Origin: Candidatus Acidulodesulfobacterium acidiphilum | Lineage (GTDB): Bacteria; SZUA-79; Acidulodesulfobacterales; Acidulodesulfobacteraceae | Direction of reading: 5' to 3' | Length of the DNA: 23,362 nucleotides | NCBI GenBank assembly: GCA_008534395.1 | Contig: SHMQ01000038.1 | Span: 1 to 23,362, forward strand | Part shown: piece after piece, positions 1 through 7,493 of the stretch | Layout: each line of letters starts with the position of its first letter | Numbering within the stretch: position 1 is the stretch's first letter | Position numbers and translations under genes: made by a program | Notes under the pieces: generated by a model | Database searches by the model: none | The model's input: only the letters and a program-made list of their open reading frames with translations | What the model was told of the DNA's origin: nothing

Positions 1-251
1 GGGCAAAGGGGGTGATGAAGGTTGATTGCGATTATTAATAAAACGTATTAAAAGCAAAATAATAATACAAAGATATTATGACAAATTAAAAGTTAAATTC
101 AATAGACAAATTAAAAGTTGACAACAAGATTTTTTATTTTTTTATCCAACACAGATAATTTTGCGGTTATTTTATCCTTTTTTAATCGGACTTATCATCA
201 ACAGCTTTCTTAAAGTCTCCTAAAATATATACTGCTTAGGAAATTCCTTAT
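1..251. other. Left-edge noncoding region, possible insertion-sequence end
   Basis: No intact gene is visible in this stretch. One minus-strand or plus-strand gene may end at the very edge: plus-strand frames close at 13-15, 23-25 and 36-38, but none gives a recognisable C-terminus. The sequence then becomes very AT-rich. It carries a 15-bp direct repeat (80-94 and 105-119) ending in TTGACA, and at 182-235 on the minus strand a short frame that resembles the tail of the neighbouring integrase. The most economical reading is the remains of mobile DNA inside an island that extends to the left. No promoter or terminator can be assigned. Confidence 0.4.
80..119. repeat. 15-bp direct repeat pair, insertion-sequence-like end
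   Basis: The unit gacaaattaaaagtt occurs exactly at 80-94 and again at 105-119, a 25-bp period. The second copy runs into gttgaca near 123. Read on the minus strand this begins TGTCAACTTTTAATTTGTC, which looks like the repeated termini of IS21-family elements: a TG start with several subterminal transposase sites. Recombinase arm-type sites of the nearby integrase are an alternative. The repeat is seen directly; the family assignment is from memory and uncertain. Confidence 0.5.
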
Positions 252-1280
252 CTACTTCCGCCATACGTCATTAACCGCTTTTTTCAGCGTACTTGGCACT
301 AAATGGCTATACCTTTTTGTCATCTGAGTCGTCCGGTGACCCAACAGTTCCCCTGTAATATAAAGTGACGTGCCGTTCATAACCATTTTACTTGCAAAGA
401 CGTGGCGCAAGTCGTGGATGCGTAAGTCTTTTAATCCGGCATTACGACAGGCTGTATGAAAAGACTTTTTAAAATCGGTTATTTTTTTACCTGTTTTATC
501 GCAAAAAACGTGTTCCGATTTTTTGTCTATATTGCTTAATAGTTCTTTTAACGGTTTAGACGCTGGAATATATCTGTCGTACTTTGTTTTTGTACCTTTA
601 ATAGCGATGATATCGTTCTGTAAATCCACATCATCCCACTTTAAATTCAATGTCTCGCCCTTCCTGCAACCCGTATAAATTAAAAATGTAATGATGTCTC
701 TCGTAAGTTTATTTGTAGCACCGTTTATTAACTTCTTTATGTCACCGTCGGATAAAGTCTTAAGCCTTTTAAGTTCATTAAGTTTTTTTATTTTAGCCGC
801 GGGATTTTTCTCGGCATATCCTCTTTCTATACAAAAATTAAAGAAGTTAGAAATTATTATAATTTCATAATTAGCCGACCTAAAATTTATCTCAGATTCT
901 TTTTTGTTTTTATTTTTTTCTAAAGATATCAGTTCTAATTTTCTTTCAATTTGATAATTTTTAATGTCAAGCGGCATTATTGTGGTTAATATTTTGTTTT
1001 TAAAAGATGGAAGAAAATGTTTTGCGGCAATAATTTTACGCTCTATGGCTTTTTCGGAATTCCCGTTATTTTTCAAATAATTTTCCCAAGCAGTTTCAAA
1101 TAAAAGATTTTTATTTTGGTTCGTAGGAAGGCTATGCTCTCTTTTAATTATGTCGTTTTTAACTGATATTTCAATCTGTTCGGCAAGTTTTTTATCGGTT
1201 GTTCGACAACTTTTCCGGTATCTTTTTCCTTCGTAAACGAAGTCATAAAAGTAATATTTGCCGTTTTTTACGATTGACAT
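252..1280 (-). CDS. Tyrosine recombinase / site-specific integrase
   Basis: This 342-residue protein is a complete phage- or island-type integrase that would catalyse site-specific recombination between attP and a chromosomal att site. The N-terminus (about 1-50) resembles the arm-type DNA-binding domain (KNGKYYFYDFVYEGKRYRKS). Residues about 60-165 form a SAM-like core-binding domain, and about 170-335 the catalytic domain. All catalytic residues are visible: R206 in TGCRKGE, a lysine in the K231/K233 region, H289 and R292 in HDLRH, H315 in LGHR, and the nucleophile Y324 in KRYSHL. The start is supported by a GGAGGT ribosome-binding site 6 nt upstream of ATG. The gene begins about 165 bp from the 3' end of tRNA-His and reads away from it, the classic arrangement for an element integrated in a tRNA gene. 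It is probably active, or only recently inactivated. Confidence 0.93.
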   Translation of the reverse strand: MSIVKNGKYYFYDFVYEGKRYRKSCRTTDKKLAEQIEISVKNDIIKREHSLPTNQNKNLLFETAWENYLKNNGNSEKAIERKIIAAKHFLPSFKNKILTTIMPLDIKNYQIERKLELISLEKNKNKKESEINFRSANYEIIIISNFFNFCIERGYAEKNPAAKIKKLNELKRLKTLSDGDIKKLINGATNKLTRDIITFLIYTGCRKGETLNLKWDDVDLQNDIIAIKGTKTKYDRYIPASKPLKELLSNIDKKSEHVFCDKTGKKITDFKKSFHTACRNAGLKDLRIHDLRHVFASKMVMNGTSLYITGELLGHRTTQMTKRYSHLVPSTLKKAVNDVWRK

Positions 1281-1446
1281 TGCATACCTCCATATTTTAC
1301 ATGCATTTTAAGCATATGAAGATATTATATCACCTATGTGAAAATCTCGCCATAAAAAAGACAAAAATGGGTAAAAAATGGTCTTATTTGATTAAATATG
1401 ATAAGTGCTTAAAACGGAAAAAGCTTATGAAATATGCGGTTTTAAG

Positions 1447-1523
1447 TGGGGTGGATGACAGGTTTTGAACCTGCGACCACCGGAGTCACAATCCGGGGCT
1501 CTACCAGCTGAGCTACATCCACC
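1447..1523 (-). tRNA. tRNA-His (GTG anticodon), CCA encoded
   Basis: The minus strand folds as a full cloverleaf. The acceptor pair is GTGGATG with CATCCAC, the D-loop is AGCTGGTAG, and the anticodon stem CCGGA/TCCGG encloses loop TTGTGAC with anticodon GTG. The T-arm loop is GGTTCAAAACC-like. Two histidine-specific marks are present: an extra G at -1 (position 1523) and discriminator C73 (1450). CCA is encoded at 1449-1447. Its 3' end faces the integrase gene, so it is the likely attachment site. The tRNA is intact, as expected when the element restores the 3' part of the gene. Confidence 0.96.
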
Positions 1524-1530
1524 GTGAATA

Positions 1531-1560
1531 AGAATAGAATATATTGTATTATTTTATCAA
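1531..1560 (-). promoter_or_regulatory. Candidate promoter of tRNA-His
   Basis: On the minus strand TTGATA (1560-1555), an 18-bp spacer and TATTCT (1536-1531) lie just upstream of the tRNA. Initiation would fall within a few bases of the mature 5' end. The match to the sigma70 consensus is moderate and the region is AT-rich, so this is a suggestion only. Confidence 0.35.
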
Positions 1561-1607
1561 ATTTTAGATTAAATTGAAATATATTTTTTTGATTTGATTT
1601 ATTATGC

Positions 1608-2039
1608 TTAAAACAAAGCGTCGATACCGAGCGTTTTTCCCGAATCCGTAAATATAATAATTAATTCGCATACTATAAACGTCAGATTTATGCCTAATTC
1701 CGAGGGGCTGATCCAGTACATTGCAAGCAGATAGTTTAAATTCAGAAATATTGCTATAAGAGCGGCAAATCTTGTAAGAAAGCCCGCCGTTAAAAAAATG
1801 CCTGCGAATAATTCGCCCATAATTATTAAAATAGCGAATAAGAATGCATTTGGAACGGCGACCCTGCTTAAAAATATGCCGTAAAACCATAAAGGGTCGT
1901 GATTTGCAAAATATGCTAATTTAACATGAAAATTTGAGAAAAATTCAGGATTTACCTTAAAGTGCACCGCATAAAGAAAAAACAGTCCTATGTATATTCT
2001 TAAAAAAGCATTCCAAATATTTGAATTTTTTGCCGCCAT
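1608..2039 (-). CDS. DoxX-family integral membrane protein
   Basis: This 143-residue protein has four predicted membrane segments, at about 10-28, 62-88, 90-108 and 117-131. The central GELFAGIFLTAGFLTR followed by a hydrophobic helix is typical of the DoxX family. Members include the small subunit of archaeal thiosulfate:quinone oxidoreductase, and many proteins of unknown role often linked to redox or sulfur stress. Nothing here shows which electron donor, if any, it uses. No convincing Shine-Dalgarno sequence precedes the ATG. It is transcribed toward tRNA-His and is divergent from the phosphoesterase gene. The family call is firm; the function is unknown. Confidence 0.8.
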   Translation of the reverse strand: MAAKNSNIWNAFLRIYIGLFFLYAVHFKVNPEFFSNFHVKLAYFANHDPLWFYGIFLSRVAVPNAFLFAILIIMGELFAGIFLTAGFLTRFAALIAIFLNLNYLLAMYWISPSELGINLTFIVCELIIIFTDSGKTLGIDALF

Positions 2040-2057
2040 TTTTAATTTTTATATATA

Positions 2058-2073
2058 TTAAAATATATTTTAA
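2058..2073. promoter_or_regulatory. Perfect 16-bp AT palindrome upstream of doxX-like gene
   Basis: TTAAAATATATTTTAA is a perfect palindrome lying between the putative doxX-like -10 element and its start codon. It could be an operator, but in such AT-rich DNA it could easily arise by chance. Confidence 0.2.
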
Positions 2074-2088
2074 TTGTTAATTTGTACC

Positions 2089-2094
2089 ATTATA
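2089..2094 (-). promoter_or_regulatory. Candidate -10 element for the DoxX-like gene
   Basis: The minus strand reads TATAAT at 2094-2089, about 50 nt before the DoxX-like ATG. No good -35 hexamer is visible at the normal spacing (TTTTAT only), so support is weak. Confidence 0.35.
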
Positions 2095-2182
2095 ATATAA
2101 AATAATTAAAAATAAAATTGTAAAATTTTTAGCAAATATTTTCTGTTTCGTATATTTTCGGTATATTATAACGACTGTTTTA

Positions 2183-2191
2183 TGATATAAT
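2183..2191 (+). promoter_or_regulatory. Extended -10 promoter (TGATATAAT)
   Basis: TGATATAAT is a perfect extended -10 element, with TG one base before TATAAT. The start of transcription would be near 2198, giving a leader of about 30 nt before the phosphoesterase ATG at 2230. The -35 region is poor, as is usual for extended -10 promoters. The same sequence with the same flanking bases (TATGATATAAT) precedes the PHP gene at the other end of the window. Confidence 0.5.
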
Positions 2192-2229
2192 TTAATCGTA
2201 ATGTTCTATTTAAATATTTCATAATTAAT

Positions 2230-2595
2230 ATGATTTTTGTAGTTCACGAACATCATGCAAGCCATCTTCACTGGGATTTAAGGATAGAAGAAAACGGTAT
2301 GCTGACTTCTTTTGCTTTGCCTAAAGAACCGCCGTTAGAATCCGGCAAAAAAAATCTATCTATAAAAGTAGAAGATCATCCTCTTGCTTATGCAAATTTT
2401 GAAGGCACTATACCGGAAGGTCATTACGGAGCCGGCAAGGTAAAGATTTGGGACAAGGGCGAATATACTCTTGTTAAGAAAGATAAAAAGAAATATGTTC
2501 TGGATTTTAACGGACATAAACTTAAAGGGGAATACACGCTCTTAAAATTCGACAAAGCCGGTGCAGACAACTGGTTGTTTTTTAAAAATCACTAA
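2230..2595 (+). CDS. Stand-alone LigD-type DNA 3'-phosphoesterase
   Basis: This 121-residue protein matches the 3'-phosphoesterase (PE) domain of the bacterial non-homologous end-joining protein LigD. That domain removes 3'-phosphates and 3' ribonucleotides at damaged DNA ends using a metal. The expected residues are visible: HEHHASHLHWDLRIE with H8, H14, D16 and R18, then EDHPLAYANFEGTIPEGHYG with the second histidine group, and a C-terminal WLFFK. No ligase or polymerase domain is attached, and no Ku gene is in the window, so it is a single-domain form of the kind known from some bacteria and archaea. The N-terminus is short; the frame is open upstream to a stop at 2188-2190 but offers no better ATG, and no clear ribosome-binding site is seen. 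Transaldolase follows after 64 bp on the same strand. Confidence 0.87.
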   Translation: MIFVVHEHHASHLHWDLRIEENGMLTSFALPKEPPLESGKKNLSIKVEDHPLAYANFEGTIPEGHYGAGKVKIWDKGEYTLVKKDKKKYVLDFNGHKLKGEYTLLKFDKAGADNWLFFKNH

Positions 2596-2659
2596 AAAAT
2601 TTTAAAAATTATTAAATTTTACATAAAACATCAATATATCAATATAGGAGGATAGCGCA

Positions 2660-3817
2660 ATGAATGTAGATTTAGTCGTTTCTAAGAACGATAATTTTAA
2701 AAAAATGCTGTCATACGGACAAAGTCCATGGCTAGATAATATTTCAAGATGCATGATAGATTCGGGCGACCTTGAAAAATTAGTTAAAAACGGCGTTATT
2801 ACAGGCATAACGTCAAATCCTTCCATATTTGAAAAATCGATTAATTCGGGAAAATGCGGCTATCCCGAAAAGATTAAAAAACTTGCGGCGGATAAATTAA
2901 CTCCGTTTGAAATATACGATACCATAACAAGGGAAGATATAAAATCTGCGGCTCAAATACTTAAACCGGTTTACGAAAAATCCGGCGGCAAGGACGGATT
3001 CGTGAGCATAGAAGTTTCTCCGGATATAGCAACCGACGCCAAGACTTCGACGGAAGAAACTCTTAGGATTTTTTCGCTTATAAACGAAAAAAACATTCTT
3101 ATTAAAATACCGGCTACTAAAGAAGGATTGGAAATTATACCCGCTCTTATAGCTAAGGGAATCAATATTAACGTTACTTTGATGTTTTCTTTAAAACATT
3201 ATATAGACGTAGCCAATGCTTATATAAAAGGATTAAAAACGGCTTATGCCAACGGCTATAATTTATCCGGCATACATTCGGTCGCAAGCATTTTTATCAG
3301 CAGGGTAGATACTATGGTCGATAAAACGATTAACGATTTAATTAACGTCGAAGCGGCAAGCAATACCGCAAAAAAAGAGAAACTTGCCGGTTTAATCGGA
3401 AAAGCCGGAGTTGCAAATTCTAAAATAATTTTTAATAAATTTAACGAAATTTTTAACGGCGGCGATTTTTCGGCATTAAAATCTAAGGGCGCAAATCCTC
3501 AAAGACTCTTGTTTGCAAGTACCAGCACAAAAAACCCGTCATATTACGATTTGAAATACGTCGAGCCGTTCATAGGCAAAGATACCGTAAACACTTTGCC
3601 GGACGAAACTATAGAGCATATTGCCGACCACGGTAATATAATGCCGGATACGGCTTCATTAGAGTTTGACGAATCGTTGAAAATAGTTAACGAACTTATG
3701 GAATTAGGAATTGATTTAAATAAGGTCGGAGATAAACTTCAAAACGACGGAGTAAAATCTTTTGAAGATGCTTACGAAAAACTTTTGCAATCGATAAAAA
3801 ACACTGCGGGGATTTAA
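2660..3817 (+). CDS. tal: Transaldolase
   Basis: Transaldolase transfers a dihydroxyacetone unit from sedoheptulose 7-phosphate to glyceraldehyde 3-phosphate in the non-oxidative pentose phosphate pathway, in the cytoplasm. The 385-residue length fits the long bacterial type (about 360-390). Visible motifs are SPWLDNISR (22-30), GVITGITSNPSIFEKS (45-60), SIEVSPDIATD (116-126) and IKIPATKEG, in which K149 is the Schiff-base lysine. ATG is set by a strong AGGAGG (2646-2651) 8 nt upstream. Transketolase follows 72 bp downstream on the same strand, so the two are probably cotranscribed. The protein ends without the glucose-6-phosphate isomerase domain that some transaldolases carry. Confidence 0.96.
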   Translation: MNVDLVVSKNDNFKKMLSYGQSPWLDNISRCMIDSGDLEKLVKNGVITGITSNPSIFEKSINSGKCGYPEKIKKLAADKLTPFEIYDTITREDIKSAAQILKPVYEKSGGKDGFVSIEVSPDIATDAKTSTEETLRIFSLINEKNILIKIPATKEGLEIIPALIAKGININVTLMFSLKHYIDVANAYIKGLKTAYANGYNLSGIHSVASIFISRVDTMVDKTINDLINVEAASNTAKKEKLAGLIGKAGVANSKIIFNKFNEIFNGGDFSALKSKGANPQRLLFASTSTKNPSYYDLKYVEPFIGKDTVNTLPDETIEHIADHGNIMPDTASLEFDESLKIVNELMELGIDLNKVGDKLQNDGVKSFEDAYEKLLQSIKNTAGI

Positions 3818-3889
3818 ATATATTGATTGCCATTTTTTCGTAATAATTTAAAATTTTTAATGTTAATATTTTAAAAAGAGGTAAATATA

Positions 3890-5827
3890 ATGGATTTAAA
3901 AAGAAATTTTGAAGCGGATAAACTTGGCGAGAACGAATTAAAAATTTTAAAGGATTTTACTAAAAAATGCCGCGGCGACATTTTAAAAATGACTACTATT
4001 GCATCTTCCGGACATCCGGGCGGTTCTATGTCGTCGATAGATATTTATGCAGTATTGTACGGTTTTTGCAATATAGACCCTAAAAATCCATTTAAACCCG
4101 AAAGAGACCGTATCATAGTAAGTCATGGACATACTTCGCCGGGCGTTTATTCCGCTCTTGGAAATTACGGATTCTTTGACGTCGAAGATGCAATTATATC
4201 TTTTAGGACAGCAGGCTATCCGTTTGAAGGACATATAGAAAAAACCGTGCCGGGAGTAGAATGGGATACAGGCAACCTTGGGCAGGGTCTTTCAGCGGCA
4301 TGCGCATTTGCTTTAGCCTCCAAACTTCATGGATACGATAATCATGTTTATTGCGTTATGGGCGACGGAGAGCAGGCTAAAGGTCAAATAGGCGAAGCAA
4401 GAAGATTTGCGGTTAAATATAAATTGAATAACCTTACCGTAATCGTCGATAAAAACGGACTTCAAATAGGCGGTAAAACAGTTGACGTTATGCCCGATAA
4501 TATCGAAGAAAATTTTAAAGCCGACGGATTTCACGTTATAACGATAAACGGGCATGATTTTAACGAAATTTACGCAGCTATAAAACAGTCGCATTCAATA
4601 AATTCTCCCGTTGCTATAATAGCTAACACCGTTATGGGAAAAGGCGTTTCCTTTATGGAAAACCAAGCTAAATTTCACGGAGCTACTTTAAATATCGAAG
4701 ACTGTAAAAAAGCCCTTGCGGAGTTAGGCGAAAAAGATGATTTAGATGAAATTATAGCTAAAAAGAAAGCAGGTTTTAGCATAAAACCTCTTTCTAAAAG
4801 AAATAATAATTTCTTAGTCTTAAAAGACGAAGGAAAGAAAATAGTTTATACCCGCGAAAAGAACACGGATAACCGTTCAGCTTTCGGAAACGCTCTTGCC
4901 GATATTGCAAATACTTATAAAGAAAAAAACGGCGAACAAAAAAATCTTCCTTTTGCGGTATTCGACTGCGACTTAGAAGGATCGGTAAAAACCGGAGCAT
5001 TTAGAAAAGCTTTTCCGGATAATTTTTTTGAATCCGGAATAGAAGAACACAATACGGCGGTAATTTCAGGCGCGCTTTCAACGGATAATATTCTGACTTT
5101 TTTTGCTGATTTTGGAGTTTTCGGAGTGGACGAAACATACAACCAGCAAAGATTAAACGATATTAATCATACAAATCTTAAAGTAGTCTGTACGCATTGC
5201 GGTATAGACGTCGGCGAAGACGGAAAAACCCACCAATGCATCGACTACTTCGGGCTTCTTAACTCTACTTTCGGATTTAAAGTTATATTGCCTGCAGACC
5301 CAAACCAGACTGACAGGGTAACGAGATATATTGCGCAAAATGAAGGAAATTTTGGAGTAATAATGGGAAGGTCTATAATTCCCGTAATACTTGACGAAAA
5401 CGGCAAACCTTTTTTCGGCGAAAATTATGCATTTAAATACGGCAAAATGGATTTAATCAGAGACGGCAAAGATGTTGCGATAATATCTACGGGCAATATG
5501 CTGCCGCATGCTTTAAAAGGCTGGGAAATGCTTAAAAAAGAGGGTATAAGCGCGATGCTTTTAAACGTATCGTGTCCCAGCGACATAGACGTCCAAGACT
5601 TAAAACTTGCCGCTAAAACTGGATTAATAGTAACGATAGAAGATCATAACGTTAAAACGGGGGTAGGAACTTCTATCGGTTCAATGCTGGCAGAAAACGG
5701 AATATCCGTAAAATTTAGAAAAATGGGAGCAAAGTTTTACAGTTCATCGGGCAAACCGGAAGATTTATACAAACTCGCAGGTTTATCCCCCGAAGACCTA
5801 TATAATTTCGTTAAAAAAGAAATATAA
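3890..5827 (+). CDS. tkt: Transketolase
   Basis: Transketolase moves two-carbon ketol units between sugar phosphates using thiamine diphosphate. The 645-residue single chain contains both halves. In the N-terminal half are SSGHPGGS (39-46), SHGHTSPGVYS (78-88), GNLGQGLS (128-135) and the thiamine/metal motif MGDGEQAKGQ (157-166) with NN at 180-181. In the central half are SGIEEHN (382-388), with the catalytic glutamate probably E386, and VGEDGKTHQ (441-449). The C-terminal domain follows. An AGAGGT site sits about 9 nt before ATG. It closes the plus-strand pair with transaldolase and converges on zwf across a long hairpin. It would link the oxidative branch opposite to glycolytic intermediates. 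Confidence 0.96.
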   Translation: MDLKRNFEADKLGENELKILKDFTKKCRGDILKMTTIASSGHPGGSMSSIDIYAVLYGFCNIDPKNPFKPERDRIIVSHGHTSPGVYSALGNYGFFDVEDAIISFRTAGYPFEGHIEKTVPGVEWDTGNLGQGLSAACAFALASKLHGYDNHVYCVMGDGEQAKGQIGEARRFAVKYKLNNLTVIVDKNGLQIGGKTVDVMPDNIEENFKADGFHVITINGHDFNEIYAAIKQSHSINSPVAIIANTVMGKGVSFMENQAKFHGATLNIEDCKKALAELGEKDDLDEIIAKKKAGFSIKPLSKRNNNFLVLKDEGKKIVYTREKNTDNRSAFGNALADIANTYKEKNGEQKNLPFAVFDCDLEGSVKTGAFRKAFPDNFFESGIEEHNTAVISGALSTDNILTFFADFGVFGVDETYNQQRLNDINHTNLKVVCTHCGIDVGEDGKTHQCIDYFGLLNSTFGFKVILPADPNQTDRVTRYIAQNEGNFGVIMGRSIIPVILDENGKPFFGENYAFKYGKMDLIRDGKDVAIISTGNMLPHALKGWEMLKKEGISAMLLNVSCPSDIDVQDLKLAAKTGLIVTIEDHNVKTGVGTSIGSMLAENGISVKFRKMGAKFYSSSGKPEDLYKLAGLSPEDLYNFVKKEI

Positions 5828-5833
5828 AACACG

Positions 5834-5868
5834 GTGACGGTGACGGAATTCAATTCTGCCACCGTCAC
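5834..5868. terminator. Long hairpin between convergent tkt and zwf (bidirectional terminator)
   Basis: A 35-base inverted repeat forms a stem of up to 17 pairs, starting GTGACGGTG and ending CACCGTCAC, with one A/C mismatch and one G-T wobble around a GAATTCAATTC core. Plus-strand transcripts then read AATTTTA, and minus-strand transcripts read CCGTGTTTTA, so it can serve both converging operons. Its sequence resembles the second half of the repeat at 21626-21656 (25 of the first 31 bases agree on the opposite strand), so it may also be a member of a dispersed palindromic repeat family. Confidence 0.75.
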
Positions 5869-5890
5869 AATTTTACATAAGAGGCTTTTT

Positions 5891-7393
5891 TTACGCTATA
5901 TTATTCCATTCCCTGCCGTCCGCGCTTATAAGTTCGTCTGCCTCTTTCGGCCCCCAGGAACCTGCATCGTAATTTGGAAAAACGGGCGGCTCCATTTTCG
6001 ACCAGCCGTTCATTATGGACGTAATCAACTGCCATGCTATAAGCATGTCGTCGTATCTTGCAAAAAGAGTCTGGTCTCCAAGTATAACATCGTATATTAG
6101 GCGTTCATAAGCATCCGGAGGGGACAGCCTGAAAGACGACTTGTAGTTGAATACCATACAGACAGGTTCTATATCCATAACGAAACCCGGTTTCTTTGCG
6201 CCTATATTTATAGATATTCCTTCATTAGGCTGAATCGTTATAATTATAGAGTTCTGCTTTATGTTTTCAATGCCCGCCTTGCTAAATAAACTATATGGAA
6301 GTTTTTTAAAATAGACCGCTATTTCCGTTTTATGCGTCTTTAATCTTTTTCCTGCCCTTAAATAGAATGGAACTCCGGCCCATCTATAATTATCGACGTA
6401 TAGTTTCATAGCCGCATACGTATCGGTAATAGAATTTGCGTTTATCCCTTCTTCTTCCTTGTAGCTTACAACCTGCTTACCGTCGATTACACCCCTGTCA
6501 TACTGCCCTCTGACGGTATACTTCTTTACGTCGTTAAGACTAAGAGGTCTTACGCTTTTTAATAACTTCACTTTTTCGTTCCTTATGTCGTCGGCATCGA
6601 ACAAGGCCGGCGGCTCTATGGCTACCAATGAGAGAAGCTGCATCATATGATTCTGCATCATATCTCTGATAGTTCCTGATTTGTCGAAATATCCTGCCCT
6701 AAGTCCGACGCCTATCGATTCTAATGCCGATATCTGTACATGGTCTATATATTTATTATTCCAAATAGGTTCAAATATTGCGTTTGAAAACCTGAATGCA
6801 AGAATATTCTGGACGGTTTCTTTGCCGAGATAATGGTCTATCCTGTAGATATCTTCCTCTCTGAATACGGTCAATAAATGTTCGTTGAGTTCCTTTGCGC
6901 TTTTATAATCATATCCGAAAGGTTTTTCTATTACTATTTTTGAAAAACCGCCGCCTTTAAAGTCTTCCGATATTAAATTACCATTTTTTATACCTTCTAT
7001 AGCATCGTTATAAACGCTCGGCGGAGTAGAAAGATAATAAACTATATTTTTATCGATTTTATATTCGTTAGATTTAGATGTTATAAATTTACCTAATTCG
7101 ATATAACTTTCAACCTTATCGTATAAGGAAGGTAAGTAATAAATATGTTTTGAAAAATTTAAAAAGTCGTCTTCGCTTATAGGTCTTTTCCTGCAATGAC
7201 TGTTTAAGGACGCAAATATAGATTTTCTGAATTCTTCATCGTTCATTTTTGTCCTTGCAAAACCCACTAAAACGAATGATTCGGGAAAAAAACCTTCTTC
7301 CCACAAACTATAAAGAGCGGGAAATATTTTTATATGGGCAAGGTCTCCGCTTGCGCCGAAAATTACAATTATAGATGGTTTTAAATCTGCCAT
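5891..7393 (-). CDS. zwf: Glucose-6-phosphate 1-dehydrogenase
   Basis: This enzyme oxidises glucose 6-phosphate to 6-phosphogluconolactone, the first step of the oxidative pentose phosphate pathway. The 500-residue length is normal. The N-terminal Rossmann fold has FGASGDLAHIK (12-22). IEKPFG lies at 155-160. The substrate motif RIDHYLGKE at 184-192 includes H187 and K191, and RDMMQNH (243-249) supplies the catalytic histidine H249. A GGAG ribosome-binding site precedes ATG by 6 nt. It lies last in the minus-strand run after the cyclase-family hydrolase and 6-phosphogluconate dehydrogenase, with spacers of 100 and 47 bp. Cofactor preference cannot be read confidently from the sequence alone. 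Confidence 0.96.
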   Translation of the reverse strand: MADLKPSIIVIFGASGDLAHIKIFPALYSLWEEGFFPESFVLVGFARTKMNDEEFRKSIFASLNSHCRKRPISEDDFLNFSKHIYYLPSLYDKVESYIELGKFITSKSNEYKIDKNIVYYLSTPPSVYNDAIEGIKNGNLISEDFKGGGFSKIVIEKPFGYDYKSAKELNEHLLTVFREEDIYRIDHYLGKETVQNILAFRFSNAIFEPIWNNKYIDHVQISALESIGVGLRAGYFDKSGTIRDMMQNHMMQLLSLVAIEPPALFDADDIRNEKVKLLKSVRPLSLNDVKKYTVRGQYDRGVIDGKQVVSYKEEEGINANSITDTYAAMKLYVDNYRWAGVPFYLRAGKRLKTHKTEIAVYFKKLPYSLFSKAGIENIKQNSIIITIQPNEGISINIGAKKPGFVMDIEPVCMVFNYKSSFRLSPPDAYERLIYDVILGDQTLFARYDDMLIAWQLITSIMNGWSKMEPPVFPNYDAGSWGPKEADELISADGREWNNIA

Positions 7394-7493
7394 TTTTTCT
7401 CCGTAAATATATTTATTATTAGTGCAACTAAAATATAACCTATATATACTTCTATATATTATTATTACTTATTGGGGTTAAGTTTTATAATTT

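Noticed and set aside
1199-1468. An 89-codon plus-strand frame across the integrase start and into tRNA-His
   Set aside because: It runs antisense to two well-supported genes and has no ribosome-binding site.
1564-1890. A 108-codon minus-strand frame overlapping the DoxX-like gene
   Set aside because: The DoxX frame has four membrane helices and family motifs. The other frame has no recognisable pattern.
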